DNA from: Lentinula raphanica
Taxonomy: Eukaryota; Basidiomycota; Agaricomycetes; Agaricales; Omphalotaceae
Direction: 5' to 3'
NCBI GenBank assembly: GCA_027919835.1
Contig: JANVFP010000052.1
Span: forward strand, 62,001-126,000
Length of the DNA: 64,000 bases
Of this stretch, positions 54,806 through 64,000 are shown in pieces. How positions within the stretch are numbered: position 1 is the stretch's first letter; every line of letters starts with the position of its first letter. A program made the translations under genes and the position numbers. The notes under the pieces are model-generated. The model worked only from the letters and a program-made list of their open reading frames with translations, made no database searches and was not told where the DNA came from.

Positions 54806-56084
54806 ATGCGATTTCGTTCTATGATCGTTCTTGTCGCTATGAGCCTGTTCTTAGCTGCTCACGGCGCCCCTGCTATCGATCTTCTCTACGCTCGTAGTTA
54901 TTCGTTGGGATCCTCTGACAATCCCTCGAGATCCTCTTCCGAACCGAATGCAGGAGATGGACCAGATGTTGCTCACAGTATCTCGAACATCTATCCCCGT
55001 GGGCCACGGTCGTCATTTTCTACCTATCAAACCAACGCGCAGCGGTATCGAAATCAAAGGACGAGATACTCTTCGACGGGATACCCTTCGACGAGATACA
55101 AGAGGCCGGTAAGCTACGGGGGAAGTTTCCCTCCACCTCTCTCCGGAAATCACCCCTGGGAGTTCAAAAACCCGTCGCTGCTGGTACACTTGCAGCGACG
55201 ACGACGATGAATGCTGAAGGAAAGATGACCAATACTCAACACCCTACCACTCCCCAACCTCCAGGAACCGTGGGCACGCACCTTCCCGCCGGTGAAACGA
55301 AGTTGGAGACTCCTCAGCCAGGGGAAAGGCCGCAGATCCTCATCACCTCCCCGGTTCCCAGCCTCATCCCGCGTCCCCGGGCACACCCTCTCATGCCGGA
55401 TTGGAGACTCCTCAGACGGAGGGAAAGACCCCCGACCCTCACCCTAATTCCCAGCTTTCTCCAGGATCCGAGAAGAAGCTGGAAGGGGCGGAGGCAAAGG
55501 CAGCAGATGCTCACCACGCCGCCGGTTCCCAGCCTCTTGCCGGTGAGACGAAATTGGAAACTCCTCATCCTGGCACCGCGCCTACCCCAGAACATCCTGA
55601 TGCGTCCAAACCTCAAACGGAGGAAGAGAGGAAGAAGAAGGAGGAGGAGGAGAAGAAGGAGAAGGAGCAGAAGGAGCAGAAGGAGAAGGAGGAGGAGGAG
55701 GAGAAGAAGAAGAAGAAGGAGCAGGAAGAGGAGGGGCAGAGGGGGCAGAGGATGGGAGATTACCCTGGCAATCCATATGGCCAAGAGCAAGGTTATGGGC
55801 AGAATGATTATGATGAATACGGTTCAAGGCCCCCTTCTAGACTAGAACAAGCCACCGCTCTCACGACTGCGGCTACACAAGTCATATCCACAGGTGCTGA
55901 GGTCGTTCGAACCTTCAAAGGTAACTCCGGCACGAACGGAATGAACGGAATGAACGGAATGGGCGGAATGGATGGTATGGGAACGGATGGTAGTATGGGA
56001 GGAGGGGGAGGAATGGGAGGAATGGGAGGAATGGGAGGAGATTCAATGGGAGGAGACAGTGGCACAACAGGCATGGGATTCTAA
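54806..56084 (+). CDS. Secreted low-complexity protein, frame-broken or misassembled
   Basis: The ATG at 54806 begins a good signal peptide, MRFRSMIVLVAMSLFLAAHG, followed by a Ser/Arg/Tyr-rich stretch. Coding then moves through three frames. A possible donor is at 55109. From about 55178 or 55225 another frame gives TNTQHPTTPQPPG and AGETKLETPQPGE. From about 55326 a third frame continues to 56084 with AGETKLETPHPGT, a Glu/Lys-rich coiled segment, a helical part (ATALTTAATQVISTG) and a Met/Gly-rich tail ending TGMGF. The last frame change has no plausible intron, so a 1-nt indel is likely. Function unknown; secretion or a cell-wall role is inferred only from the signal peptide. Confidence 0.5.
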
Positions 56085-56635
56085 GCTGTATGTTATTTCA
56101 AACCATGGAAAACATGATATCTGACGAACGCATCACGGTGATCACAGGCGAGAGAAGTCAGCTCGACGATGGCTTCCACTCGGCCTAGTTTCCCTTGGCC
56201 TTTTTCTTCCTTCGAGGCACTTGACGGACGCCGTCAAAGATTGTACTGTAGTCTCTTTCATTTCGTCAAACGGTGTAGTCGACGTTCGGTCAATGAGAAC
56301 CTTTCACATCTTATACGATGCCGTTGTGTTTCCTTATTTCTACGACCACGCACTGAGCGACTAAAACTCCAACAAAGGGATATTCACATATTCACTTGTA
56401 CTACGCCAGACTTATAGATAATAATGAGAGCGCTGACGGTATGACTGAGGTATTTCAGGGTATTTCCCATCGTTGTGCGGACATCCAGTAGTTCTGCTAC
56501 GATCCAGATCGACCCAAAGAAGATGTTCTGAGCTTCCCACTTTGCTGAACACCGTTCTGGCATTCAAAGGTTTACTCGACTCAATTTTCATGCGAACAGT
56601 TTCGATATAAATTATTCAAGAATGGACCATCTACA
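56085..56635. other. Intergenic between convergent genes
   Basis: 3' flanks of the secreted-protein gene and of the four-helix membrane protein. Nothing else seen. Confidence 0.5.
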
Positions 56636-57886
56636 TTAGAAACGATTATTCGATCCGCTACTTGTGAAAGTCGCCTGGGTTGGTGTCGGCGCTGTCGATC
56701 CGAACGCATTAACCGAACCAGAGAACGCATACGAAGTATTGAGGCCTGCAGAACCCAGACCATACGGAGGATGCAGAGGGGATGTCGACACTTCGATAGG
56801 AGGAAGTACTTGTGGGCTGTTGGGTCGACTCGATATCGAAGGCTTCGACGTCAACAGAAGCGGCTTCATGCCAGACACAAAATCAGCTCGAGACGGTGTC
56901 ACAGGCGTCGTAGGAGGACTAGGCGGCTTTCGTGGCGTTGCCGAACCGTCCCCCCAGGTATGTTGCTGCACGCCGCCAGCAATGCCCCGAGGCTCTTGCG
57001 ATGCTCCAGCGTCGATCTCAACCCGACCGAAACCATCGATAATCGAGATGGGGTAACCAGTACTGCTCATCATCAGACTATCGATGGTAGCCGGCTTGAA
57101 ATTTGGGATTGGGCGCGGTTCACCGATGGTCCCAGTTCGAATGGACCCACTTGGCCGTCGGGGTTTCGTTTCGAGATCTGGATTCGCCGCTCGTTGCTTC
57201 AGCTCTTCAAGATAAGAGAAGATCATGATGCAGGCATCTGGCCGATGGACATCAGTCGCAAGCTCTATGTACACTCGATGATGGCAGAAAAAACTTACAG
57301 AGTTCCAATACCCATGATAGAACATAGAGAATCATTGCCGCTCCTTGTGGAATTTCGATTGGCTTGTAGCAGAACTGTTTGGCAACTGGATCGTTGGGGT
57401 TCTGATACAAACAAGCAGTGATTTCGTCCTGAGATGGACTACGGTTGATCATCGTCAACAAAAAACCGCCACCGCCGAAGCTCAGAAGGAGATGAAGGCT
57501 GAGCAGAATCAAGTATCCAAGGATGAGACCAGGTCGCTTGAGGGACGCTGCTGCAACTCTGTGGACTGTTGAGGTCAAGGATCGTTTGAACAAGAAGACT
57601 ACACACCCGTAAATTCCCACCACACCCAACAGCGTGAAAATGAGTGCATGGAAATAGAGCGCAGTGGAATATGCCGCAGGGATGGCGTACGTTCCAGCGA
57701 GATGCACCTGCGACCAACCAGTGATTGCGATGATGATTCCGCTAATGATCCATAGGTATGAGGCGGACTGGTGTGAGAACGGTATCAGAAAAAAACAGCT
57801 GAGGTGTTCTTTTTGACACGCACGAGAACTCCAATGACCGGAGCGAGTACACAACAGAATAATCGAGCTCGAGATGTGATAGCCAT
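56636..57886 (-). CDS. Four-helix membrane protein, tetraspanin-like topology
   Basis: Proposed exons: 57886-57824, 57767-57299 and 57237-56636, 377 residues with phases kept. There are hydrophobic segments at residues about 5-21 running into SASYLWIISGIIIAITGW, then FHALIFTLLGVVGIYGCVVF, GLILGYLILLSLHLLLSFGG and AAMILYVLSWVLELYACIMI. The loop before the last helix has two Cys (ITACLYQNP and AKQFCYKP). The C-terminal 160 residues are Pro/Ser-rich and probably disordered and cytosolic. Such proteins are common in basidiomycetes as uncharacterised membrane proteins. A tetraspanin relationship is possible, but the CCG signature is not seen. Confidence 0.75.
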
Positions 57887-58410
57887 AACTTTGAAATGCT
57901 GAAGAGTTGAACGATCTTCCAGAGATACGTTGGCACAATTCGTTGGCTCAACCCAAACCAGGGGTAAGAGAAAAAGATACGGGGCGCAGCCTCGAGATGA
58001 TTTTGGATCCACGTATGTTTTTATATTTGAGCTGGAGTGCGAAGGCTGTGTATGTAGCATTCGGGCATCCGATGCATCAGCCCTGAGTTTCGGCTCACGC
58101 TAAAACAACCTCACTCAGGTGGCAGATCTTCCAACCTGGAAACGGGAAAGAACGAATTCAGAGTGAATAGAACGAGCGTTCGTGAATCGTTTCTGAAAGG
58201 CTGAGCGCCGAGCGGCGGCGGCATCAATCTGCATCAGCATGGTCATTATTGGGGCATAGAGCATAAGTTTTTGCAAAAACCAGCATGAGTATAGTATACA
58301 GAGTACACCCCAATCAGGTTGTCGCGAAACAACCATGAGCTTGACCCACTACATAGCAGTCAGAGTGCCAACTCTGCACAGTGTCGATCCAGGATTAATG
58401 ATTAACCAGT
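57887..58410. other. Intergenic
   Basis: Contains the promoter of the four-helix protein and the 3' flank of the eL38 gene. No gene was recognised; the short minus frame at 58115-58336 is not supported. Confidence 0.5.
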
Positions 58411-58822
58411 TTACTTTTTGCCCACCTCAATGACATTGAGTACTAAAATTGACATGAGTACCAGAAGGTCACCGAAAAATTAGGGCCACATTACCAGGAG
58501 GAAGACTCTGTCTTAGCTTCTCAGCCTTTTCTGGGTCATCGAGGGATAGGGTGTACAGATATCGTGAACATCTGAGCTTGAACTTGGTTTGGACCTTTCC
58601 ACCTCGACCCTTAGCAGCTATCCGTTTTATGCGGGCCTCTGAAAGGATGGTTTGAGATGAGGAGAGTCGAGCATAGCATGAATTCGAAGTACGTACGGGA
58701 GGCATCCTTGCGTTTTGAGATCTCGAGGAACTGCTTGATGTCACTGATTTCTTTAGGCTGGATGGAAGAAGTCCTGTGTATGAGCGATATGAGTTGAGCG
58801 AAGAGTTGGAGCACTAACCATT
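58411..58822 (-). CDS. RPL38: 60S ribosomal protein eL38
   Basis: Exons on the minus strand: 58822-58820 (the ATG alone), 58757-58697, 58638-58495 and 58442-58411. They give 79 residues, the usual size of eL38. The protein reads [20 protein letters not shown], then [13 protein letters not shown], then [14 protein letters not shown] and a short EVGKK end, all typical of eL38. It is a small basic protein of the large ribosomal subunit. The start codon is cut off from the rest by an intron directly after ATG, and the last exon is only 32 bp, so automated gene finders could miss both ends. The gene is divergent from SPF1. Confidence 0.92.
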
Positions 58823-59053
58823 GTATCGAGATCGTTGGGGAAGGTCGAGAGCAGTGTAGAGACAAAACTATACAGTTCCTAAGCCACCGCGAAAAAAATA
58901 TCCACGTGATGTGTCTTGCACATCCTCGCTCACGTGCACAGATGACACGACATTTCTCTTAGACGCCCATTACCAACCTATCTTCTCCAGTTCAGTCCGT
59001 CAGCGAGGTACGCGCGCGCGTACTTTACGCTCAACAACGAATACTGTACCAAT
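58823..59053. promoter_or_regulatory. Shared divergent promoter of RPL38 and SPF1
   Basis: Only 231 bp separate the two proposed start codons. The stretch includes a GCGCGCGCG run near 59012. It must contain both promoters and the 5' UTRs. No TATA box is obvious. Confidence 0.5.
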
Positions 59054-62000
59054 ATGTAAGTCCCAACCTATAGGTGCTCTGGGATACGGCTTTAAACGTT
59101 TCTTCAGGGTCTCCGTCACCATAAACTCCCCGGAAGTCGCTCGGGCCAGCCTCCATAAATCACTGCCGTGGTACACGTATCTGTATACGGTTCCCTTCCT
59201 ATGTCTATACCCTGTTCTTGCCTACGCCTACTACGTCAAATACGATGACTGGCTCGTCAGTGAAGAATGGACGTTTCTCGCATGTGTTACCCTAGGCTCA
59301 GGTCACGCACTGAGTTTCCTCATCACTCGATGGAGCACTGGTGCCAAAGCTTGGATTGAAACAAGCAAGGTAAGAGACTCCTTGCCTTTTGCGAATATGA
59401 AGGGAACTCGATGAATGCACAGGCTAGCTCCATTGAACAAGCAGACTGCATACGTATCATTCCCGAAGTTCATAGAGGCAAAGGAGAAATTGTACCGTTG
59501 ATCAAGAAGGATGCCAACGACGTGTCAACATATACCTTCAACTATCAAAGGGACACATATAGCGTTGCAACGACCTCATCCGACGCAGTCACGTTCGTTA
59601 AACTTCCCTATCCTTCTTCCGGCAATCCTCCACTTCAGTCATTCTTCAAGCCGCAAGGACTTAGATTCGGATTATCATCCCAAACGGCAGAGCAATTAAA
59701 AGAACTGTATGGCCTCAACGAGTTCAATATTCCTATTCCATCGTTCACCGAACTCTTCTCGGAGCATGCAACCGCGCCTTTTTTTGTGTTTCAGGCATGT
59801 TGTAGCTCCAGCCGTGAATGTTTATGTCCTAACGAATACACAGATCTTTTGTGTTGCACTATGGTGCCTCGATGAATACTGGTACTACAGTCTGTTCACG
59901 CTGGTCATGTTGATCATATTCGAGTGCACCGTCGTATGGCAGGTGAGCTTGTTCAGACGTTCAAGGCCCTTCAATATATCTTATCTATCGACTAGCGTGT
60001 TCGGACTCTCACCGAATTCAGAACTATGTCTGTCACACCTTATCCGATATACACATACCGCGACGCGAAATGGCAACAAATATCTAGTGAAGCCTTGTTA
60101 CCCGGGGACGTCGTTAGTGTCAACAGGCAGCAGCAACATCTGCATCATCACAAACCTGCCGATGCCAAGACGAAGGACAAAAAAGACAAAGAAACCAAAG
60201 AAGTCAAGGAAATCAAAGAAGCTCACCCACACGAAGAGACCACCGTCCCCGCTGATATCTTATTACTGCATGGACAAGTAATCGTTAACGAAGCAATGTT
60301 GTCTGGAGAAAGTACGCCACTCGTGAAGGAGGGAGTCGATCTTCTAGTAGACGAATTAGAACGTGGAGTGGGTCTTGACGTAGACGGTGTGCATAAGGGT
60401 CGTGTAGTGTTCAGTGGAACCAAAATCCTTCAAGCCAATGGCTCTTCAGCTGGTAATGCTTTCTGGTATCAATTCTTCCATCGTCCTTTCTTACTGTTTC
60501 TCAGTGGCTGATGGGGTACCAGAACCTTCTCTGAAGACACCTGACGGTGGTTGTTTAGGTGTCGTCCTTAGGACTGGGTTTGGTACTGCTCAAGGACAGT
60601 TGGTGAGTTTGGAAACAGACTCAACTTTGCACCAAAGCTCACGCTGGCAATGTTTAGGTCCGCACAATGATTTTCTCCACGGAACGAGTATCGGCGAACA
60701 ATCTGGAATCATTCCTCTTCATTGGTTTCCTCTTGATATTTGCCATTGCAGCCAGTGCCTACGTGTGGATCAAAGGTTAGCGGTTGAGTATCCTACTCCA
60801 AATATTTTTTCATGAGTTGTTTGTCAGGAATCGAACGAGATTTGAAGAAGAGCAAACTACTTTTGGACTGTGTCTTGATCATCACTAGTGTCGTTCCTCC
60901 AGAACTTCCGATGGAACTTTCTCTCGCCGTCAATGCAAGTCTTGTAGCCTTGAGCAAATTTGGTATGTTCCTCTTCTACATACATTCTTCAAGGACCATT
61001 TGACAATGAAGCTCGACAGCCATCTTCTGCACTGAACCATTCCGTATCCCCTTCGCTGGACGTGTGGATGTCTGTTGTTTCGATAAAACGGGTACCATAA
61101 CCGCCGAAAACTTGGTCTTGGAAGGAGTCACAGGCGTAAGGTGCGTGCTTTATCGGCTCTTGGTGCTTCAATATTCTGACAACATGAACTAGTGAGAAAG
61201 ATCCTATGGCACTGATAAATGTGCGTGAAGTTGCACGCGAAACCACCCTCTGTCTCGCCGCCGCACACGCTCTCGTCCGACTCGATGACGGAACCATCGT
61301 CGGTGACCCTATGGAGAAAACAACGCTCGAACACATGGACTGGGGAGTAGGCAAAAGTACGCACTGTGCAATCTGACTTTTCCATCCCTAGGCTAATATT
61401 CACTACCTTTTGACATAGACGATCTCGTATCTTCCCTGCAAGCTAACAACAAAATGTCTTTAAATATTCGACGCCGCTTCCAGTTCAGTTCAGCCTTGAA
61501 GAGAATGTGTACCGTGTCGACTTTCCAAGGACCATCTGTTATTGGAGGAACCGACGGCAACACAAATCGAACACTTGTTGCGGTTAAGGGAGCACCGGAA
61601 ACCATCAAAGGGATGCTCGGTGTCGTACCCGCCCGATATGATGACATATACAAAGGATACACAAGACAAGGAAGTCGTGTTCTGGCGCTTGCTGTTAAGG
61701 AAATGGAATTCATGAACGGCGAAAAGGCAAACCGTCCCTCCTCCCTGGATCGATACCTTGGACTAACGAAAGCAATCATTATATTTCAGATTAACAAGCT
61801 CCCTCGAGAAACCATTGAAAGTGACTTGACATTTGCAGGATTTCTCGTTTTCCACTGTCCGTTGAAGCCTGATGCTATCGCCGCGCTCAAAATGTTGGCT
61901 GACTCTTCTCACCGTGTAAGAATAAGCTCTTGTTCCATGATTACTTTTCTATGGCTCACTCTTCATGTCAGTGTATCATGATCACTGGCGATAACCCATT

Positions 62001-63941
62001 GACGGCCGCTCATGTTGCAAAGACGGTCGAAATCGTCGACCGTGAGGTTCTTATCCTGGATTTGAAAGAAAACCCGCGTGATGAACGTGGTCCGTATTCC
62101 TTTTCACCTCCCTCACATATACTAAAACCTCTCTTTACTCAGATCTTACCTGGCGAACCATCGACGAGCACAAAATCATCCCCGTTGATCCATCTGCCCC
62201 CTCGACACCTCCCTCTTTTCCGAATACGACATCTGCATTACCGGCGCTGCCATGAAACAATTCCAAACCAACCCCACCGCCTGGAACCAACTCGTCCAAC
62301 ACACCTGGGTCTACGCCCGTGTTTCACCCGCCCAGAAAGAACACATCCTCACTACGCTCAAAAGCCTAGGCTACATCACTCTCATGGCCGGAGACGGCAC
62401 GAACGACGTGGGTGCGCTCAAACAAGCCCACATCGGTGTCGCTTTGCTCGATGGAACGCCGGAGGATTTGCAGAAAATTGCAGAGAGGCAGAAGATTGAG
62501 AGGGTGAAGCAGGTGTATGAGAGCCAGTTGAAGATTTCTGCGAGGTTCAATCAGCCTCCTCCGCCTGTACCGCCCGCCATTGCGCATTTGTTCCCAGATG
62601 CAGTTCAGGCTCAGCAGGCTGCTGCTGCGAATCAGTTGGAGGCGAGGAAGAAGAATCCTATGGAGAAGGTGTGTTTTCCTCTGGGGAGGGTTGTTTTGAA
62701 CGTTGTGAACAAAGGTGTACTTACGGCTCGTTGATTTTTCTTTGCAGTTTGACCTCGCTGGTATAACGGATAAGCTTGCTGAGATGGAAGGCGAAGAAGA
62801 AGTCCCGAAGATCAAACTCGGAGATGCATCTTGTGCTGCACCGTTCACCTCCAAATTGTCGCATGTCTCTGCTGGTACGTCTTTTTGCCTTTTTCCCATC
62901 TTCTACGACAATCAATTTTGTTCATACCTATCACCAACAGTTACCCACATCATCCGTCAAGGACGCTGCACCCTCGTCGCCACCATCCAAATGTACAAAA
63001 TTCTCGCACTCAACTGTCTCATCACCGCATACAGTCTCAGTGTGCAATACCTCGATGGAATCAAGTTTGGTGATTATCAAGTCACGATCACAGGCATGCT
63101 CATGTCTGTTTGTTTCTTGTGCATCTCTCGTGCCAAGGTCAGTACATATTCAGTTAAATTTGGCTAGATTTATGGAGCTCAACCGGTTCCGTTTTCTTGA
63201 CGTTTGATTTGACCAGCCTGTGGAAAAGCTCTCGAGAGAACGACCTTTAGGGAATATATTCAACCTCTATGTTCTTCTCTCGGTACTGCTACAGTTTGCG
63301 CTGCATATCGCTACGTTGGTGTACATCACAGCGCTCGCTCATCGTTACGAACCTCCGTATGTGTTCTTTCTCCTCTTCTTCCCGGTTCAACCTCTCATCA
63401 AAATCTTTTCTCCCCATACAAACACAGACCTCCTCTCATCGACCTCGAAGCCAAATTCGAACCCTCTCTCCTCAACACGGCCATCTACCTCCTCGGGCTT
63501 TCCCAACAAGTCTCCACATTCGCGATTAACTTCCAAGGACGACCCTTCCGAGAAGGTATCCGGGAGAATTCGGCGTTGTTCTACGGTCTCGTAGGGCTAG
63601 TGCGGTGGCGTTCTCAGGATCGACGGATTTCATGCCAGAGTTGAATAGGTGGTTGCAGATTGTTGAGATGGATGGGCTGGTGAGGCTTTCTCTTGGTTCT
63701 CTTTTTTTGATTTGACTAACCTTCTTTTCGTCAACAGTTCAAATTCAAACTAACCTCCTCGATGATTATTGATCTCCTTGGGTGCTATCTCATTGAGATC
63801 ATATGTAAACACCTTTTTGCGGATCTAGAGCCGAAGGAGATGATTACCCGCGGGAGGGAACGGAGGGAGAAGAGGAGGGTGGAGGAGGAGAAAGAGAGGG
63901 TGGAGGCTATGGGGAGGTTGGAAAAGAAAAAGGATGTTTAG
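59054..63941 (+). CDS. SPF1: P5A-type ATPase, ER transmembrane-helix dislocase
   Basis: Nineteen exons: 59054-59055, 59108-59369, 59423-59794, 59844-59942, 59996-60452, 60505-60602, 60658-60775, 60828-60962, 61020-61140, 61193-61356, 61419-61726, 61790-61915, 61972-62089, 62143-62668, 62748-62874, 62941-63137, 63217-63356, 63428-63679 and 63738-63941, about 1275 residues. Family motifs in order: [25 protein letters not shown] (actuator), [14 protein letters not shown], the phosphorylated [29 protein letters not shown] (hinge), ADLEPKEM near the end. P5A ATPases sit in the ER and remove mis-inserted membrane helices. The start codon appears split AT|G by the first intron. Two introns use GC-AG ends (59795-59843, 61727-61789). 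One base seems missing in a C-run at 62197-62201 and another near 63597, each shifting the frame. These look like sequence errors or recent mutations, because everything around them is conserved. Confidence 0.9.
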
Positions 63942-64000
63942 ATTTATTGCGCACTGCGCGGTTTTCCTACTCCTGGAACCGAATCTCCGTGATAGGTTCG

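Noticed and set aside
55314..55790. Minus-strand ORF with a long leucine run
   Set aside because: It is the antisense shadow of the Glu/Lys-rich coding stretch at 55620-55740 on the plus strand.

Overview
The window looks like a chromosome segment of an Agaricomycete (mushroom-forming basidiomycete). Host genes are cut by many short introns of about 50-60 bp. Two genes combine a DUF6535-type membrane domain, which is abundant in Agaricomycetes, with ankyrin arrays. The right end carries conserved eukaryotic genes: ribosomal protein eL38 and the ER P5A-ATPase Spf1. Most of the rest is mobile DNA of several ages. All product names rest on my own motif recognition; no database search was run.

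Layout. (1) 1-4.4 kb: AT-rich repeat land with a 547-bp foldback element, a broken inverted duplication of the 5' flank of the first ankyrin gene, several short CATCAGG-ended MITEs and other small elements. (2) 4.3-8.2 kb (+): DUF6535-ankyrin gene 1. (3) 8.6-9.4 kb: a Tc1/mariner-like non-autonomous element. (4) 10.25-39.43 kb: a nest of three retroelements. The outer shell is a decayed Tad-like LINE (12-bp target duplication TTTGCATCCCAT). It is split by a giant 22.4-kb Ty3-type LTR element (4-bp duplication TCGT), whose gag is in turn split by a 5.2-kb LTR element (5-bp duplication ATCTT) with two LTRs that look identical. (5) 39.5-42.7 kb: an old solo LTR of the innermost family, itself split by a solo LTR of the giant family. 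(6) 43.6-46.9 kb (-): DUF6535-ankyrin gene 2. (7) 47-53.6 kb: microsatellites, more CATCAGG MITEs and a CACTG-ended MITE. (8) 54.8-64 kb: higher-GC host genes: a secreted low-complexity protein, a four-helix membrane protein, eL38 and Spf1.

The most unusual object is the giant LTR element. On the minus strand it carries gag, pro and pol in three frames, joined by two -1 slippery heptamers (GGGAAAC and AAATTTT), each followed directly by a TAG stop. Downstream of pol it carries about 6 kb with two multi-exon genes on the opposite strand. A 15-mer polypurine motif occurs three times: next to the 3' LTR, between the two antisense genes, and just after pol. The hexamer AGATCT is very frequent in the LTRs and is present in every intron of one antisense gene. 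The second noteworthy system is the pair of DUF6535 membrane proteins with 15-20 near-identical 33-residue ankyrin units.
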